Part shown: piece by piece, positions 28,896 through 38,051 of the stretch
Layout of the letters: each line of letters opens with the position of its first letter
Position numbering within the stretch: the first letter of the stretch is position 1
NCBI RefSeq assembly: GCF_016429065.1
Contig: NZ_JAELTX010000006.1
Span: 1 to 64,000, forward strand
Origin: Pedobacter sp. ASV17
Lineage (GTDB): Bacteria; Bacteroidota; Bacteroidia; Sphingobacteriales; Sphingobacteriaceae
DNA: 64,000 nt
Direction: 5' to 3'
The notes under the pieces: model-generated
Databases searched by the model: none
Told to the model about the DNA's origin: nothing
The model's input: the letters and a program-made list of their open reading frames with translations, nothing else
Position numbers and translations under genes: made by a program

Positions 28896-29642
28896 ATGAG
28901 AAGCATCAAAAATATCAAGCGATTAAAATTATTGGGTTTAATGATTGGAATCATCACCTTCATTAGCCCAGCAAAAGCCCAGCAAATGAACACAAGCCAT
29001 CAAGCATTAACTGCAAAAGAAAAAAGCATCGTGCTTATTTCTTCGCTCACGGCACAAGGTAAGCTAACTGCATTAAAAACCGAACTGAACCGTGGACTTG
29101 AAGCAGGTTTAACCATTAATGAAATCAAAGAAGCACTGGTTCATAGCTATGCCTATTGTGGATTTCCTCGCAGTATTCGTGGATTACAAACTTTCATGAC
29201 AGTACTGGAAGAACGCAAAGCAAAGGGCATTATCGATCAAACTGGTAAGGACGCGTCTCCAATTAAGGAAGAGGACGAAAAATACCAACGAGGCAAAAAG
29301 ATTTTGGCCATGCTTACCCAAACGCCACCACCTGACCAACTTACAGGTTATTCGGCTTTTGCTCCCATCATAGATCGTTTTTTGAAAGAACATCTGTTTG
29401 CAGATATTTTCGAAAGGGATGTATTGACCTATGCGCAAAGGGAGCTGGTTACCATTTCGGTGATTAGTGCCATTGGCGATGCCGAACCCATGTTGCAGTC
29501 GCATTTGGGGATTTCCCTGAATGTGGGGATCACTCCTGAACAGCTGAAAGAATTTGTAGCCATTATTTCACCAAGTATTGGAAAAGCGAAAGCCGAAGCG
29601 GCCCAAAAGGTGTTGAACGAAGTACTGAAAAGTAGAAAGTAA
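28896..29642 (+). CDS. Carboxymuconolactone decarboxylase family protein, exported
   Basis: 248 residues from the ATG at 28896. This gives a signal peptide (MRSIKNIKRL..., cleavage near AKAQ-Q); an upstream in-frame TTG at 28833 is less likely. Two CMD/AhpD-like helical domains are visible: ~35-110 (E-A-L-V-H-S-Y-A-Y-C-G-F-P) and ~155-240 (R-E-L-V-T-I-S-V-I-S-A-I-G). The C-x-x-C of AhpD peroxidase-type members is absent, so a peroxidase role is unlikely. An export signal on this usually cytoplasmic fold fits its exported operon neighbours. Confidence 0.85.
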   Translation: MRSIKNIKRLKLLGLMIGIITFISPAKAQQMNTSHQALTAKEKSIVLISSLTAQGKLTALKTELNRGLEAGLTINEIKEALVHSYAYCGFPRSIRGLQTFMTVLEERKAKGIIDQTGKDASPIKEEDEKYQRGKKILAMLTQTPPPDQLTGYSAFAPIIDRFLKEHLFADIFERDVLTYAQRELVTISVISAIGDAEPMLQSHLGISLNVGITPEQLKEFVAIISPSIGKAKAEAAQKVLNEVLKSRK

Positions 29643-29653
29643 ATCTGAAAAAA

Positions 29654-30718
29654 ATGAGAAAATTAACATCAATCATTGCCATAGCTACCTCTATGTTGGC
29701 CACAGATGTGGTCAATGCACAATCTGATCAAAAGAGGTACCAGCAAAATCCATTTACCTTGGTGTACGAGGGAGCCATTACCCAAAATGAAAAAGGGAAG
29801 GTAAATATACATCCTGTTACCTATCAACTTAACGGCATTACCATTGCAGCCAACGTATATACGCCAGCGGGTTACGAAACTTCAAAAAAATATCCAGCGG
29901 TAGTGGTGGCGCATCCCAACGGAGGGATCAAAGAGCAAACCGCAGGTTTATACGCCCAACGTTTGGCGGAGCAAGGTTATATCACCATTGCTGCCGATGC
30001 GGCCTATCAAGGTGCAAGTGGTGGCGAGCCACGCCATACCGATAAACCTGCTTTCAGAATAGAAGACATTCACGGCATGGCCGATTTTATCACACAATAT
30101 GCAGGTGTTGATGCCAACCGTTTGGGCGTATTGGGTATTTGTGGTGGCGGTGGTTATACCTTAAAAGCGGCTCAATCCGATAAGCGTTTTAAGGCCGTTG
30201 CTACTTTGAGCATGTTCAATTCGGGCGAAGTAAGACGTAATGGCTTTCAAAATTCGCAGTTGAATACCATACAAGAACGTTTGGCCAAAGCTACCGAAGC
30301 ACGTATGCAGGAAGCGGCAGGGGGCAAAATGATTTATGCAGGGGTAGCCAGCGTTACCGATGAGGAAATTGCTAAAACCCAAACCGATCTTTATCGCGAA
30401 GGGATGGTGTATTATTACAGAACTCACGCCCATCCCAATTCAACCTTTTTATATACCATGAGCAGCTTGTTGGATTTGATGACTTGGGATGCCACCACCA
30501 ATATGGACTTGATTAATCAGCCTCTTTTGATGATTGCCGGAAGTAAAGCCGATACCAAATACATGACCGATGAAGCATTTCAAAAAGCCACCAAAGCAAA
30601 GGATAAAACCTTGTTTGTAATTGATGGCGCTACCCACATTGAAACCTATTGGAAACCCGAGTACGTTAGCCAAGCAGTAGCCAAACTAAATGAATTTTTT
30701 AAGGACAACTTAAAATAA
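29654..30718 (+). CDS. Exported dienelactone-hydrolase-like alpha/beta hydrolase
   Basis: 354 residues with a signal peptide (cleavage near VNAQ-S). Alpha/beta-hydrolase fold with H-P-N-G-G in the oxyanion region, A-A-D-A-A-Y-Q-G, and a nucleophile motif G-I-C-G-G-G-G (C163). A Cys in this place is the mark of dienelactone hydrolases rather than serine esterases. The late acid and His probably lie in G-S-K-A-D-T and D-G-A-T-H-I-E. Together with the CMD-like protein it recalls aromatic-lactone chemistry, but here all are exported, so a stress or detoxification role is equally possible. Confidence 0.82.
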   Translation: MRKLTSIIAIATSMLATDVVNAQSDQKRYQQNPFTLVYEGAITQNEKGKVNIHPVTYQLNGITIAANVYTPAGYETSKKYPAVVVAHPNGGIKEQTAGLYAQRLAEQGYITIAADAAYQGASGGEPRHTDKPAFRIEDIHGMADFITQYAGVDANRLGVLGICGGGGYTLKAAQSDKRFKAVATLSMFNSGEVRRNGFQNSQLNTIQERLAKATEARMQEAAGGKMIYAGVASVTDEEIAKTQTDLYREGMVYYYRTHAHPNSTFLYTMSSLLDLMTWDATTNMDLINQPLLMIAGSKADTKYMTDEAFQKATKAKDKTLFVIDGATHIETYWKPEYVSQAVAKLNEFFKDNLK

Positions 30719-30723
30719 CCAGC

Positions 30724-31233
30724 ATGATACGTAAATTGCCAAAAGCACTGTTGACCATTCTTTTGTGGATGGGCCTATTTAATTCCCCCATTAATGCTAA
30801 AGAACTGATTGATTATCCTATTGATAGCCTTAAATTGAAGATTACGGTAGGAGAGAAGATTTTATATGCTGCTGTTGATGATAGCGAGGCCACCAGAAAT
30901 TTTATGCAGCTATTGCCGCTTGAGTTGGATATGCAGGACTTGAATCGTCGTGAAAAATACAGCCCGCTTGCGGTAAGGTTGTCCAATAATGGTACCATTA
31001 AAAATACCTATGAAGTAGGTGATATTTCCTATTGGCTAGGCGGAGGATTGGCGATTTTTTATCAGCAAGACCATGCCATCGTGAAGGCAGGACTTATCAA
31101 GATTGGTCAACTGAAAGAAGGTATAGAGGCATTTGAAACCTCCGAAAATTTAAGGGTGAGGTTTGAGGTGGTTAAAAGCGAAGTCTCTAATGTTTCTGAG
31201 ACTGGAACCATTCCACCCATTTGCACAGAATAA
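30724..31233 (+). CDS. Exported cyclophilin-like fold protein
   Basis: 169 residues with a signal peptide (cleavage near INAK-E). The body matches the cyclophilin-like-2 family: L-K-I-T-V-G-E-K, then D-S-E-A-T-R-N-F-M-Q-L-L-P-L-E-L-D-M-Q-D-L-N-R-R-E-K-Y, with a Y-E-V-G-D-I-S-Y-W region and L-A-I-F-Y-Q. The proline-isomerase active site of true cyclophilins is not evident; members are of unknown function and often sit beside oxidoreductases and AraC regulators. It starts 5 bases after the hydrolase. Confidence 0.75.
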   Translation: MIRKLPKALLTILLWMGLFNSPINAKELIDYPIDSLKLKITVGEKILYAAVDDSEATRNFMQLLPLELDMQDLNRREKYSPLAVRLSNNGTIKNTYEVGDISYWLGGGLAIFYQQDHAIVKAGLIKIGQLKEGIEAFETSENLRVRFEVVKSEVSNVSETGTIPPICTE

Positions 31234-31249
31234 TTAAAATAGATACATC

Positions 31250-31729
31250 ATGAAAGTAATTAACTTATTCATCATAAGTGCTTGCGTAGCACTTGCGGGC
31301 ATCCAAAATTTAAAAGCGCAACAAAAAAAGGCTAACTCAAATAGCGCTAAGGTCATTTTTCCAAAAGGTGACCGAATTACTAATAACAATTTTACGGGAA
31401 CCGCTTATCTCCAAGTGATGGTGGCTGCCGATAGTGCTAACCCTGTTGCGGTAGGCAACGTCACTTTTGAACCTGGGGCAAGATCCAAATGGCACCTGCA
31501 TCCCGCTGGACAAATTCTTTTAGTAACGGGTGGCGTGGGGTATTATCAGGAAAAGGGTAAGCCTAAACAGATATTGCGCAAAGGCGATGTAGTGAAATGT
31601 CCACCAAATGTAGCCCACTGGCATGGTGCCAGTGCAGATTCCTACTTTGTACAGGTGGCGATAACCAGTAATGATAAAGGGCCTACGGCTTGGTTACATG
31701 CGGTGAGTGATCAAGAGTATCATCAATAA
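31250..31729 (+). CDS. Exported cupin-domain protein
   Basis: 159 residues with a signal peptide (cleavage near LKAQ-Q). A single cupin fills residues ~50-150: motif 1 W-H-L-H-P-A-G-Q-I-L-L-V-T-G-G with two His and Gln, and motif 2 G-D-V-V-K-C-P-P-N-V-A-H-W-H-G. The His set is suited to a metal. Close relatives often accompany CMD-type proteins. It is the last gene of the operon; a hairpin follows and the next gene is convergent. Confidence 0.88.
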   Translation: MKVINLFIISACVALAGIQNLKAQQKKANSNSAKVIFPKGDRITNNNFTGTAYLQVMVAADSANPVAVGNVTFEPGARSKWHLHPAGQILLVTGGVGYYQEKGKPKQILRKGDVVKCPPNVAHWHGASADSYFVQVAITSNDKGPTAWLHAVSDQEYHQ

Positions 31730-31735
31730 TATTTA

Positions 31736-31770
31736 GCAGTGGTGGTAATTGCAATTTTTACCGCCACTGC
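31736..31770. terminator. Hairpin between convergent genes
   Basis: 13-bp inverted repeat GCAGTGGTGGTAA (31736-31748) against 31758-31770 with one wobble. No clear T tract on the + strand; AT-rich on both flanks. It probably terminates transcription or protects transcript ends. Confidence 0.5.
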
Positions 31771-31779
31771 AAAACAAAA

Positions 31780-32160
31780 TTAAGGTTGTTTAGGTGGCCT
31801 TGGGGGTTTAGGCTGGTCCAATGCCTCTTGTAATTTAGTGGTAAGCTCCTTAAATAGGGCAATTTGATGGTTGGTTGCTTTCTTTTTGTCGAGGTTGGCC
31901 TCAAAACGATTTCCCCAAAATCTACTGCTGTAGGCAGAAGTATTCCATCGGCTTTCACCTGCTGCTGATTTGCTGGCTTCTCCCAACATCCCTTCTACAA
32001 TAGCACGTAAACGTTCTGCCCGCTCAATAGGGAATGAAGACCTGATACTGTATTCGGCATCATCATCATGAACACTGAATTTAATTTTTTCGGTAACGGT
32101 TTGGGCAAAGGCGTTCAAGCTGCACCATGTCACAAACAGCATTAAAATGTATTTTTTCAT
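31780..32160 (-). CDS. Small secreted protein of unknown function
   Basis: 126 residues from the ATG at 32160, which starts a proper signal peptide (MKKYILMLFV..., cleavage near AFAQ-T). The body is charged and helical (E-R-A-E-R-L-R-A-I-V-E-G-M-L-G) with a Pro-rich C-terminus (P-K-P-P-R-P-P-K). No family recognised. It is monocistronic and convergent with the cupin operon. Confidence 0.55.
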   Translation of the reverse strand: MKKYILMLFVTWCSLNAFAQTVTEKIKFSVHDDDAEYSIRSSFPIERAERLRAIVEGMLGEASKSAAGESRWNTSAYSSRFWGNRFEANLDKKKATNHQIALFKELTTKLQEALDQPKPPRPPKQP

Positions 32161-32270
32161 CTCTCTTTTTTTGAACAAAGATAGCTGGGCGAGGTATTTG
32201 CAACGGTTAATGAAGTGTTAATGGAGGGTTAATGCAGTCATGGCAATCAAAAAACAAAACTTCTGCCAGT

Positions 32271-32354
32271 AAACCTCGTAGGTTTTAGAACGGCGAAGCC
32301 CTCAACTTTACCATTGAAGAACAATAACAAATGGAAGTTAAACCTACGAGGTTT
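32271..32354 (+). repeat. 84-bp palindromic element, copy 1
   Basis: The ends are inverted repeats (AAACCTCGTAGGTTT at the left, AAACCTACGAGGTTT at the right), each itself a near palindrome. The inside can also pair (AACTT-CCATT against AATGG-AAGTT). By direct reading the whole 84 bp is the exact reverse complement of 38720-38803. No ORF inside. Confidence 0.9.
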
Positions 32355-32388
32355 TTGTATTGGAAATGGCTTTGTTACTTGGCCCATT

Positions 32389-32637
32389 CTACTTCTTCCT
32401 GTTTCGCCTTAACGTTGGCCCTACCAAATTCACCTTAATATAATGGCTTTTGCGGTCGTATTCGGCAATGCAAATGGATAATTGTGCCAATAACGACTGG
32501 TAGCGCTTAAAGACCGCTTGTAGGTCTTTTTGCTCTTTGTTAAACAAGCTCTCCAGCTCAGAACGTGTAGTCATATCTACTGCTTGTTCTATCGCATGCA
32601 AAAGCAATAAATGCTCTTTGTTGTTAATCGCTTTCAT
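32389..32637 (-). CDS. Small hypothetical protein
   Basis: 82 residues, mostly helical and charged (H-L-L-L-L-H-A-I-E-Q-A; E-L-E-S-L-F-N-K-E-Q-K-D-L), ending in a basic R-R-N-R-K-K tail, with no signal peptide. It lies downstream of the lipoprotein gene on the same strand, inside the region bracketed by the two 84-bp elements. No family recognised; it could be a non-essential ORF. Confidence 0.4.
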   Translation of the reverse strand: MKAINNKEHLLLLHAIEQAVDMTTRSELESLFNKEQKDLQAVFKRYQSLLAQLSICIAEYDRKSHYIKVNLVGPTLRRNRKK

Positions 32638-32726
32638 GGTTAAACTAAGGAAATCAAATAAAAGGAGTCACACCTCTAAGATGTGACAGCCTTCCATTAG
32701 AGCGTACTTAGATAAGATTTCAAAGT

Positions 32727-33473
32727 TTATGGGTATAGCTGTACCAAGTCATAAGGCATCAGAATCTCGCCTTTTTTATTAAAAGGTATATAGATGGCCT
32801 GTACACCGCCACCTTGGTACCAACCACCCATTACAGGTAGGTTAGCCTGTATGTAACTCATATCAAAACTGTCGTTAACTAACCACTCTTTTTTTCCTGC
32901 TTTTAGTAGAAAAATATACAAATCCTGTCCATTCCCATTTAGCGGCGGTATTTGTAGGAAAGTGGTCCACTTGCCAGGTTGAACATTTCTGGCCAGATAC
33001 TGTACAGCATTAATATCTCCCGAAGCATCACCATAAACCACATCTACAGGTGTATTTGAGGGGTTGTCGAAATAAAATGCTACTTGTTCAATATCTGCTA
33101 TGGGTGCAGGATAGTGATATTTTGCCTCGATATCTTTGCCTTCGTAATAAAAAATAATGGTCTTGTCGGCATCGGCCATGCCTGGTGTAATTGTTTTGCT
33201 TAAAAGCACCTTGCTGTCGCCTTTCTTTTTAAGCTCCATTAAAATAGGAGCTTCTTTTTCGAAGACAATTTTTCCATTATAATTAGCTCTTCCTACGAAC
33301 TCACGTACTTTCTTGCCATCAAAATATTGTTCAAGGGTATCTACCAGAGCAAAGCCAGAAATACTGAAAGGCTGTGATTTTAGAATTGGCTTGATGATTT
33401 TTTCGCCTTCTTTTTCGCAAGCTGTTAGGCAGATGGCCATTAGGGCGCTAAATAGAATATGCTGTATTTTCAT
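32727..33473 (-). CDS. Lipoprotein partner of the TonB receptor
   Basis: 248 residues with a lipoprotein signal (C-L-T-A-C, Cys at about residue 19) followed by E-K-E-G-E-K, an acidic run like a Bacteroidota surface-export signal. The body is beta-rich with several aromatic strands (I-I-F-Y-Y-E-G-K; W-T-T-F-L-Q-I-P-P-L). It is not SusD-like: it lacks the helical TPR frame and is too short. It lies 14 bases after the TonB receptor and so is probably its surface ligand-binding or lid partner. Family not recognised. Confidence 0.6.
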   Translation of the reverse strand: MKIQHILFSALMAICLTACEKEGEKIIKPILKSQPFSISGFALVDTLEQYFDGKKVREFVGRANYNGKIVFEKEAPILMELKKKGDSKVLLSKTITPGMADADKTIIFYYEGKDIEAKYHYPAPIADIEQVAFYFDNPSNTPVDVVYGDASGDINAVQYLARNVQPGKWTTFLQIPPLNGNGQDLYIFLLKAGKKEWLVNDSFDMSYIQANLPVMGGWYQGGGVQAIYIPFNKKGEILMPYDLVQLYP

Positions 33474-33487
33474 TTGATCTATTGGTT

Positions 33488-36400
33488 TTAAAATTTATAG
33501 TTTAGGGATAAACTGTAGGTACGGCCAATGTAGCGGGTAAAGGTTTCGCGGTCGCCAATGAGCTGTCCTGTGGTTTTGTCGGTATAACCTTTCTCGAATT
33601 TTTCCGAAAACCCCCATTTGTATTCAAAACGTTCCGCCCATTCGGCATTCAAAAGTTTTTCGGTCCCAGGTTTTTGCTCATATGTTGAACGGTCGTTGAT
33701 ATAAAAGCGGAAGGGAGCATCTGTAAGGTTGCCCACATTCAGCTTGGCCTCCATTCTTTTACCCAAAAAGCGATAGCTCACCTGTAGGTCCAGTTGTCCT
33801 CTTGGACGCTCGTATTCGGCCAGCATGGGTTCGCTAGAGGTAACAAAAGTTTTGTAGCCCATGTAATTATAAGTAATGTTTAAGCCCAGCTTGTCGCCAA
33901 CGTACTGTGCACCTACGTTATAAAGCAATGGCACTTGGCCATAAAGCTGACGTGGATACTTGAGGTAATAATAATAAGCTACTGGGCGACCAGGTTTTTC
34001 TGTATCATATCTTATTTCTCTGCCCTGTACCACAGATTTTTGAAGCGTAAGGTTACCCATCAGGTAAATATCATTAAGTACGGAAGATTTGGGAAGAATA
34101 AAATCTAAACGCTTACGGATCTCAAATTCCCAGCCACTTACTTTTGCCCAATCAGAATTGGCGATAGTGACATAGGCATTGCCGCCACTGCTGTTGTCAA
34201 TTCTGTAAAATTCGGCAGGTTTATCGAAATATTTATGGAAGTAGCCTACCGAGATGATTTCTCCAGCCTCTGGAAACCATTCTATTTTTGCGTCGTAGTT
34301 GTCAATCACGGTAGTGGTTACTCCATTACTACGTACCCTAGTACCGTAATTGGGATTGTAACGAGAAAATCTTGAGTTTTCCATCAACCCAGGTCTTACG
34401 GCCGATTTGGCATAACTGGCCCTAATGTTAAGACTTGAAATGGGACTGTAAGTGGCATTTGCCGAGGGAAGGAATCTCCAATTTTTTTCTTCATCTAACA
34501 GCAATTGTACATTCTGGTCGATTGGTAAGCTTACCGGGTTTTTAATAGTGTCGAGCTTAAAATATTCAGCCCTTGCACCCCATACCAGTCTAAATTTGGA
34601 ACCTAACTTGTTATCCAACATCACATAAGCGCCTTGTGTATTGCTTTTCCCCTCAAAGCCAGCTTCGGTAAATCTCGATGTGTTATAATATAAGCTGGTT
34701 AAGCGGTTTTCCATGCCCATATATTTACCCCATTCCTGTACGGCAATTTCTGTATAATTAACGCCCGCTGGATTAGAAACTACAATAGGTAATACCAACC
34801 AGTCGTTCCACACGTGTTTGTTCAGATAATTGTAACCTGTTTTAAGGATATGCGAGGTATTGCCCCAACGAAAGTTGTAGGCCGCATTGAACATGGCTTC
34901 CATATTGGTTTCCCGATAGGTAAATTTACCACGATAAAAAGTGCCCCAACCAGGGTCGCTGGCTTGGCCAGGATAATAGTTGTATAGTGGTGCATAGTTG
35001 GCATATTCCCTGTTGCCGAGGTTAGCATATACCGCATCTTTTTCTTCCTGTTTCAGATAAGTTCTGGCAGCGCTCCAATCTAGGTTAAGTTTACCAAAAG
35101 CATGTTTGCCAATCAATTTGTTTTGTAAAAGGTCGGTAAACTTGGGGCGTTCATCTTCCTCTATGGTTGGGAAAGGATTTGATTCACTTTTGGGACGTTC
35201 GTTATCCCAGCCTACGTAGCGATTAAATTCATTATCAAATATCCTATTATAGAGGTTGTAACTATTCAGCTGATGCTTCTCTGTATTAAAACCCACATTA
35301 ATTAAACCTCCCAAAGAAGTAGTAAAATTGTAGCGATTGCCTGTATTCACATCAGAAGTGTCATCAGCGTTTGTGGGTCTTAAGCTCCAACCACCACGTC
35401 GCATATTGGTAATATCGTTAATACGCTGGCTGTTACGGTAACTGGCTGAACCGATAAAGCCCAGTTTTCTGACTTTGTTTTTGCTTAAGGAGTATACCCT
35501 GCCCAAGCTCAATTGATAACTTTGTGATGGAGCCGCTGCAAAAGCACGTGTCCCCAGTCGTTCAGTACCGCCAATACGTTTGTTCTGTTCAGCTACCTGA
35601 GCCGCCGTTATTTTGTTCTGTGCGTCTGGTCGTCTCGGGTCAAAATTAGAAGTAACGTCTAAAATGCCATTGGGGTAATGATTTCGTGCGCCATCATCAA
35701 AACCAAAGTAATCATATTTTCCTCTGCCGTAACTTAAAAAATCCTTCCCCTGCGTACGGTCGTTAAAACCAATGCCAGTGGAAAAGGAGAGGAAATTTTC
35801 GGTAGGAATGGCTTTGGTGGTGATCTGTACCAAGCCACCTGCGAAACCATAAGGCATATCTGGGGTGATGGATTTAGCAACCACTACCTGATCAACCATA
35901 TTGGTAGGAATCAAATCGAATTCGAAATTACGTTCCTGCACATCGGTGCTGGGCAAGGTACTGCCGTTAAGCGTGGCTACGTTATAGCGCTCGGCAATTC
36001 CCCTTACCACTACACGCTTGCCATCGGTAGTGCTTACGCCTGTAATACGGCTTAAGGTTTCGCCTACATGTCTGTCTGGTGTGCGGGCAATTTGCTCGGC
36101 AGAAATTCCATCAGTGAGTGCGGCGGCATTTTTTTGTTGTACATATAAGCTGGCAGTACTTTCTTTTTTATAACTGCCCGTTACCGTTACTTGCTTTAAG
36201 GCACTGGTAGCAGGGTTAAGGGTAATGTTAAGATTGGTGGCTTGCCCTTCTTTTACGGTAACTTCGGTTATGCGTTTGGTTTGAAAGGAAATGTAACTGG
36301 TTTCTAAGGTATACACTCCCGGTTTTAGGATGAGGGTATAGCTGCCATCGACACTGCTTTGCACTACGGCACCAGTTTCTACGACCTTAATGCCTGCGGA

Positions 36401-36772
36401 GGGTAGGGCTTCGCCACGATCATCCAATATCTTACCAACAATGCGGCCTGGCAATTGCGGCCGAGGGAGTACGGTAAGGATAATGTAGTTGTCCTTGTTT
36501 TTATAGCCTACGTTGATGTCGGTTTTTAACCAGTTAAGGGCTTCACGAACGGTAGGCGTAGTGGTACGTACGGTAATGGCTTGCGAAAGTAGTTTGTTTA
36601 CCGTTTCGTCATAGGTGATTTCGGCATTGGCCTGCGTTTTCACGGCAGTAATAAGTGCCAGTCCAGTAGCATTGCGGTCGGGAATATGAAGTTTTTTATC
36701 CAATACCTGCATGGCCATCGTTTGACAGAATAATGCAGGCAGCAGAAAAATAAATAATAAAAATTTTTGCAT
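33488..36772 (-). CDS. TonB-dependent receptor with N-terminal STN domain
   Basis: 1094 residues with a signal peptide. Order: STN/secretin-like signalling domain (~22-105; L-x-x-A-I-T-V-R-T-T-T-P-T-V-R-E-A-L), carboxypeptidase-regulatory domain (~112-195; I-V-G-K-I-L-D-D-R-G-E-A-L-P), plug (~210-330; V-G-E-T-L-S-R-I-T-G-V and V-V-R-G-I-A-E-R-Y-N), and a 22-strand-type barrel to the C-terminal Phe (Y-S-L-S-L-N-Y-K-F). The STN domain signals to FecR when ligand binds; the FecR and sigma genes lie directly upstream. It is not followed by a SusD gene, so the ligand need not be a glycan and is unknown. Transcription probably starts before the sigma gene. Confidence 0.92.
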   Translation of the reverse strand: MQKFLLFIFLLPALFCQTMAMQVLDKKLHIPDRNATGLALITAVKTQANAEITYDETVNKLLSQAITVRTTTPTVREALNWLKTDINVGYKNKDNYIILTVLPRPQLPGRIVGKILDDRGEALPSAGIKVVETGAVVQSSVDGSYTLILKPGVYTLETSYISFQTKRITEVTVKEGQATNLNITLNPATSALKQVTVTGSYKKESTASLYVQQKNAAALTDGISAEQIARTPDRHVGETLSRITGVSTTDGKRVVVRGIAERYNVATLNGSTLPSTDVQERNFEFDLIPTNMVDQVVVAKSITPDMPYGFAGGLVQITTKAIPTENFLSFSTGIGFNDRTQGKDFLSYGRGKYDYFGFDDGARNHYPNGILDVTSNFDPRRPDAQNKITAAQVAEQNKRIGGTERLGTRAFAAAPSQSYQLSLGRVYSLSKNKVRKLGFIGSASYRNSQRINDITNMRRGGWSLRPTNADDTSDVNTGNRYNFTTSLGGLINVGFNTEKHQLNSYNLYNRIFDNEFNRYVGWDNERPKSESNPFPTIEEDERPKFTDLLQNKLIGKHAFGKLNLDWSAARTYLKQEEKDAVYANLGNREYANYAPLYNYYPGQASDPGWGTFYRGKFTYRETNMEAMFNAAYNFRWGNTSHILKTGYNYLNKHVWNDWLVLPIVVSNPAGVNYTEIAVQEWGKYMGMENRLTSLYYNTSRFTEAGFEGKSNTQGAYVMLDNKLGSKFRLVWGARAEYFKLDTIKNPVSLPIDQNVQLLLDEEKNWRFLPSANATYSPISSLNIRASYAKSAVRPGLMENSRFSRYNPNYGTRVRSNGVTTTVIDNYDAKIEWFPEAGEIISVGYFHKYFDKPAEFYRIDNSSGGNAYVTIANSDWAKVSGWEFEIRKRLDFILPKSSVLNDIYLMGNLTLQKSVVQGREIRYDTEKPGRPVAYYYYLKYPRQLYGQVPLLYNVGAQYVGDKLGLNITYNYMGYKTFVTSSEPMLAEYERPRGQLDLQVSYRFLGKRMEAKLNVGNLTDAPFRFYINDRSTYEQKPGTEKLLNAEWAERFEYKWGFSEKFEKGYTDKTTGQLIGDRETFTRYIGRTYSLSLNYKF

Positions 36773-36852
36773 GTTTGTAGTTGGTAATTAAATGGGTGTG
36801 TCCTGTTTGGTTCCATGGCCGTTAACTGGGCTCAATCAGTTAGCGGTGCTGA

Positions 36853-36883
36853 GCCGTCCATTACATTAATGGACGGCTTTTTT
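36853..36883 (+). other. Intercistronic hairpin between fecR and the TonB receptor
   Basis: Perfect 11-bp inverted repeat GCCGTCCATTA (36853-36863) against 36867-36877 with a 3-base loop. The T tract follows on the + strand, opposite to the flanking genes. On the coding strand the hairpin is preceded by A's, so it would act as mRNA structure, not as a terminator, or would stop antisense transcription. Confidence 0.6.
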
Positions 36884-36913
36884 ATGTTAATGCTGTTTCG
36901 TAATGCTCCTTTC

Positions 36914-37921
36914 TTAATAAATAGTGATGGTATTGTTGTTGATTTCGTAATGAAAACTTCCAGTCATGGATAAAATGTCCATTACCGTGTTGAGTGGTTT
37001 TCTGGTAAAGCTGGCCGTTAGTTTTTTATGACCTATGGCTGGTTTTTTAATGATGATGTTTACGCCGTACCATTGGCCTAGCTCCGCACAAATGTCGTTA
37101 AGTGGTACTTGATGGTAGCTCAATTGTTCCTTGGTCCAGCTGGTGAGCTGTTCAGCACTTACTTCGCTAATGTTGAATTTACCTGCTTTGTTTATTTCGA
37201 ATTGTTGATTGGGTTTTAGCACCGCAAGGGTTTGATGGGCGTAGCTTACTGCTATTTTTCCAGTATGTAAAATGACTTTTTGCTGTTGGCCATCCTTTTG
37301 GGTGGCTACCTCAAAGCTGGTTCCCAATACACGGGTTTTTAGCTGGCCACTGCTTACATAAAAAGGCTTTTTGGCGTTATGGGCAATTTTAAAATAGGCC
37401 CTTCCTTTAAGTACTACTTGCCTGTTTTGCTGGTTAAAGTTATCGGGTAAATCTAAACTTGCTCCTGGGAACATGGTAACGATGCTGCTGTCGGCTAGCA
37501 TCAATTTGGTAAGTTTGCCTAATGGGGCTTCATATCTTTTATATAAGTTGAGCTGGGCCAGTTCAGAGGTATGTTGTGTGATGCTTTGTTTGTACCACTG
37601 TAGCCCAAGGCCAAAGCTCAATAGTAAGATGGCAGCAGCAGCAGCATATCGCCAAACCTTTTGTCTGTTTTTCCAGCCTTTGTTTTGTGTTTTTAGGGAC
37701 AAGAAATTTTGCCATGCCGCTTCTTGATGGTCCATATCTGCAGGGAGCTGCGGAGCTTGCCAATATTTTACTGTCCATGCCTCTTGCAAACATTGCTGCA
37801 CAAATTCATGATCAACATCTAATGCCAGATAAAGCTCTATCAAGGTCTTTTCAGCTGGTTTACTTTCGCTCTTGAAATAAGTAATCAGTACTTTTTTAGA
37901 CGGTCTTTGTATAGTGGTCAT
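36914..37921 (-). CDS. FecR-family anti-sigma factor
   Basis: 335 residues from the ATG at 37921 (MTTIQRPSKK). A further upstream ATG would add a 21-residue leader untypical of the family. A cytoplasmic N-terminus (~1-85) with a W-Q-N-F region leads to a membrane helix (~88-107, A-A-A-A-A-I-L-L-L-S-F-G), a periplasmic FecR domain (~130-230; A-P-L-G-K-L-T-K-L-M-L-A-D-S-S, then F-K-I-A-H-N-A-K-K-P-F-Y-V) and a C-terminal DUF4974-like domain (~265-335). It holds the ECF sigma factor until the TonB receptor signals. It lies between the sigma gene and the receptor gene. Confidence 0.92.
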   Translation of the reverse strand: MTTIQRPSKKVLITYFKSESKPAEKTLIELYLALDVDHEFVQQCLQEAWTVKYWQAPQLPADMDHQEAAWQNFLSLKTQNKGWKNRQKVWRYAAAAAILLLSFGLGLQWYKQSITQHTSELAQLNLYKRYEAPLGKLTKLMLADSSIVTMFPGASLDLPDNFNQQNRQVVLKGRAYFKIAHNAKKPFYVSSGQLKTRVLGTSFEVATQKDGQQQKVILHTGKIAVSYAHQTLAVLKPNQQFEINKAGKFNISEVSAEQLTSWTKEQLSYHQVPLNDICAELGQWYGVNIIIKKPAIGHKKLTASFTRKPLNTVMDILSMTGSFHYEINNNTITIY

Positions 37922-38051
37922 TGTTTGGTGTTTTTGCCTTTTTAAGGGCTCCTTACCATAAACAATGTAGCAAAGCCATAGCATGGCTATGCCCGTTGGA
38001 AACTTAATGTTTGCTTAATAAATCCTTAACAGAGGGTGAGGCTTTTTGGGC

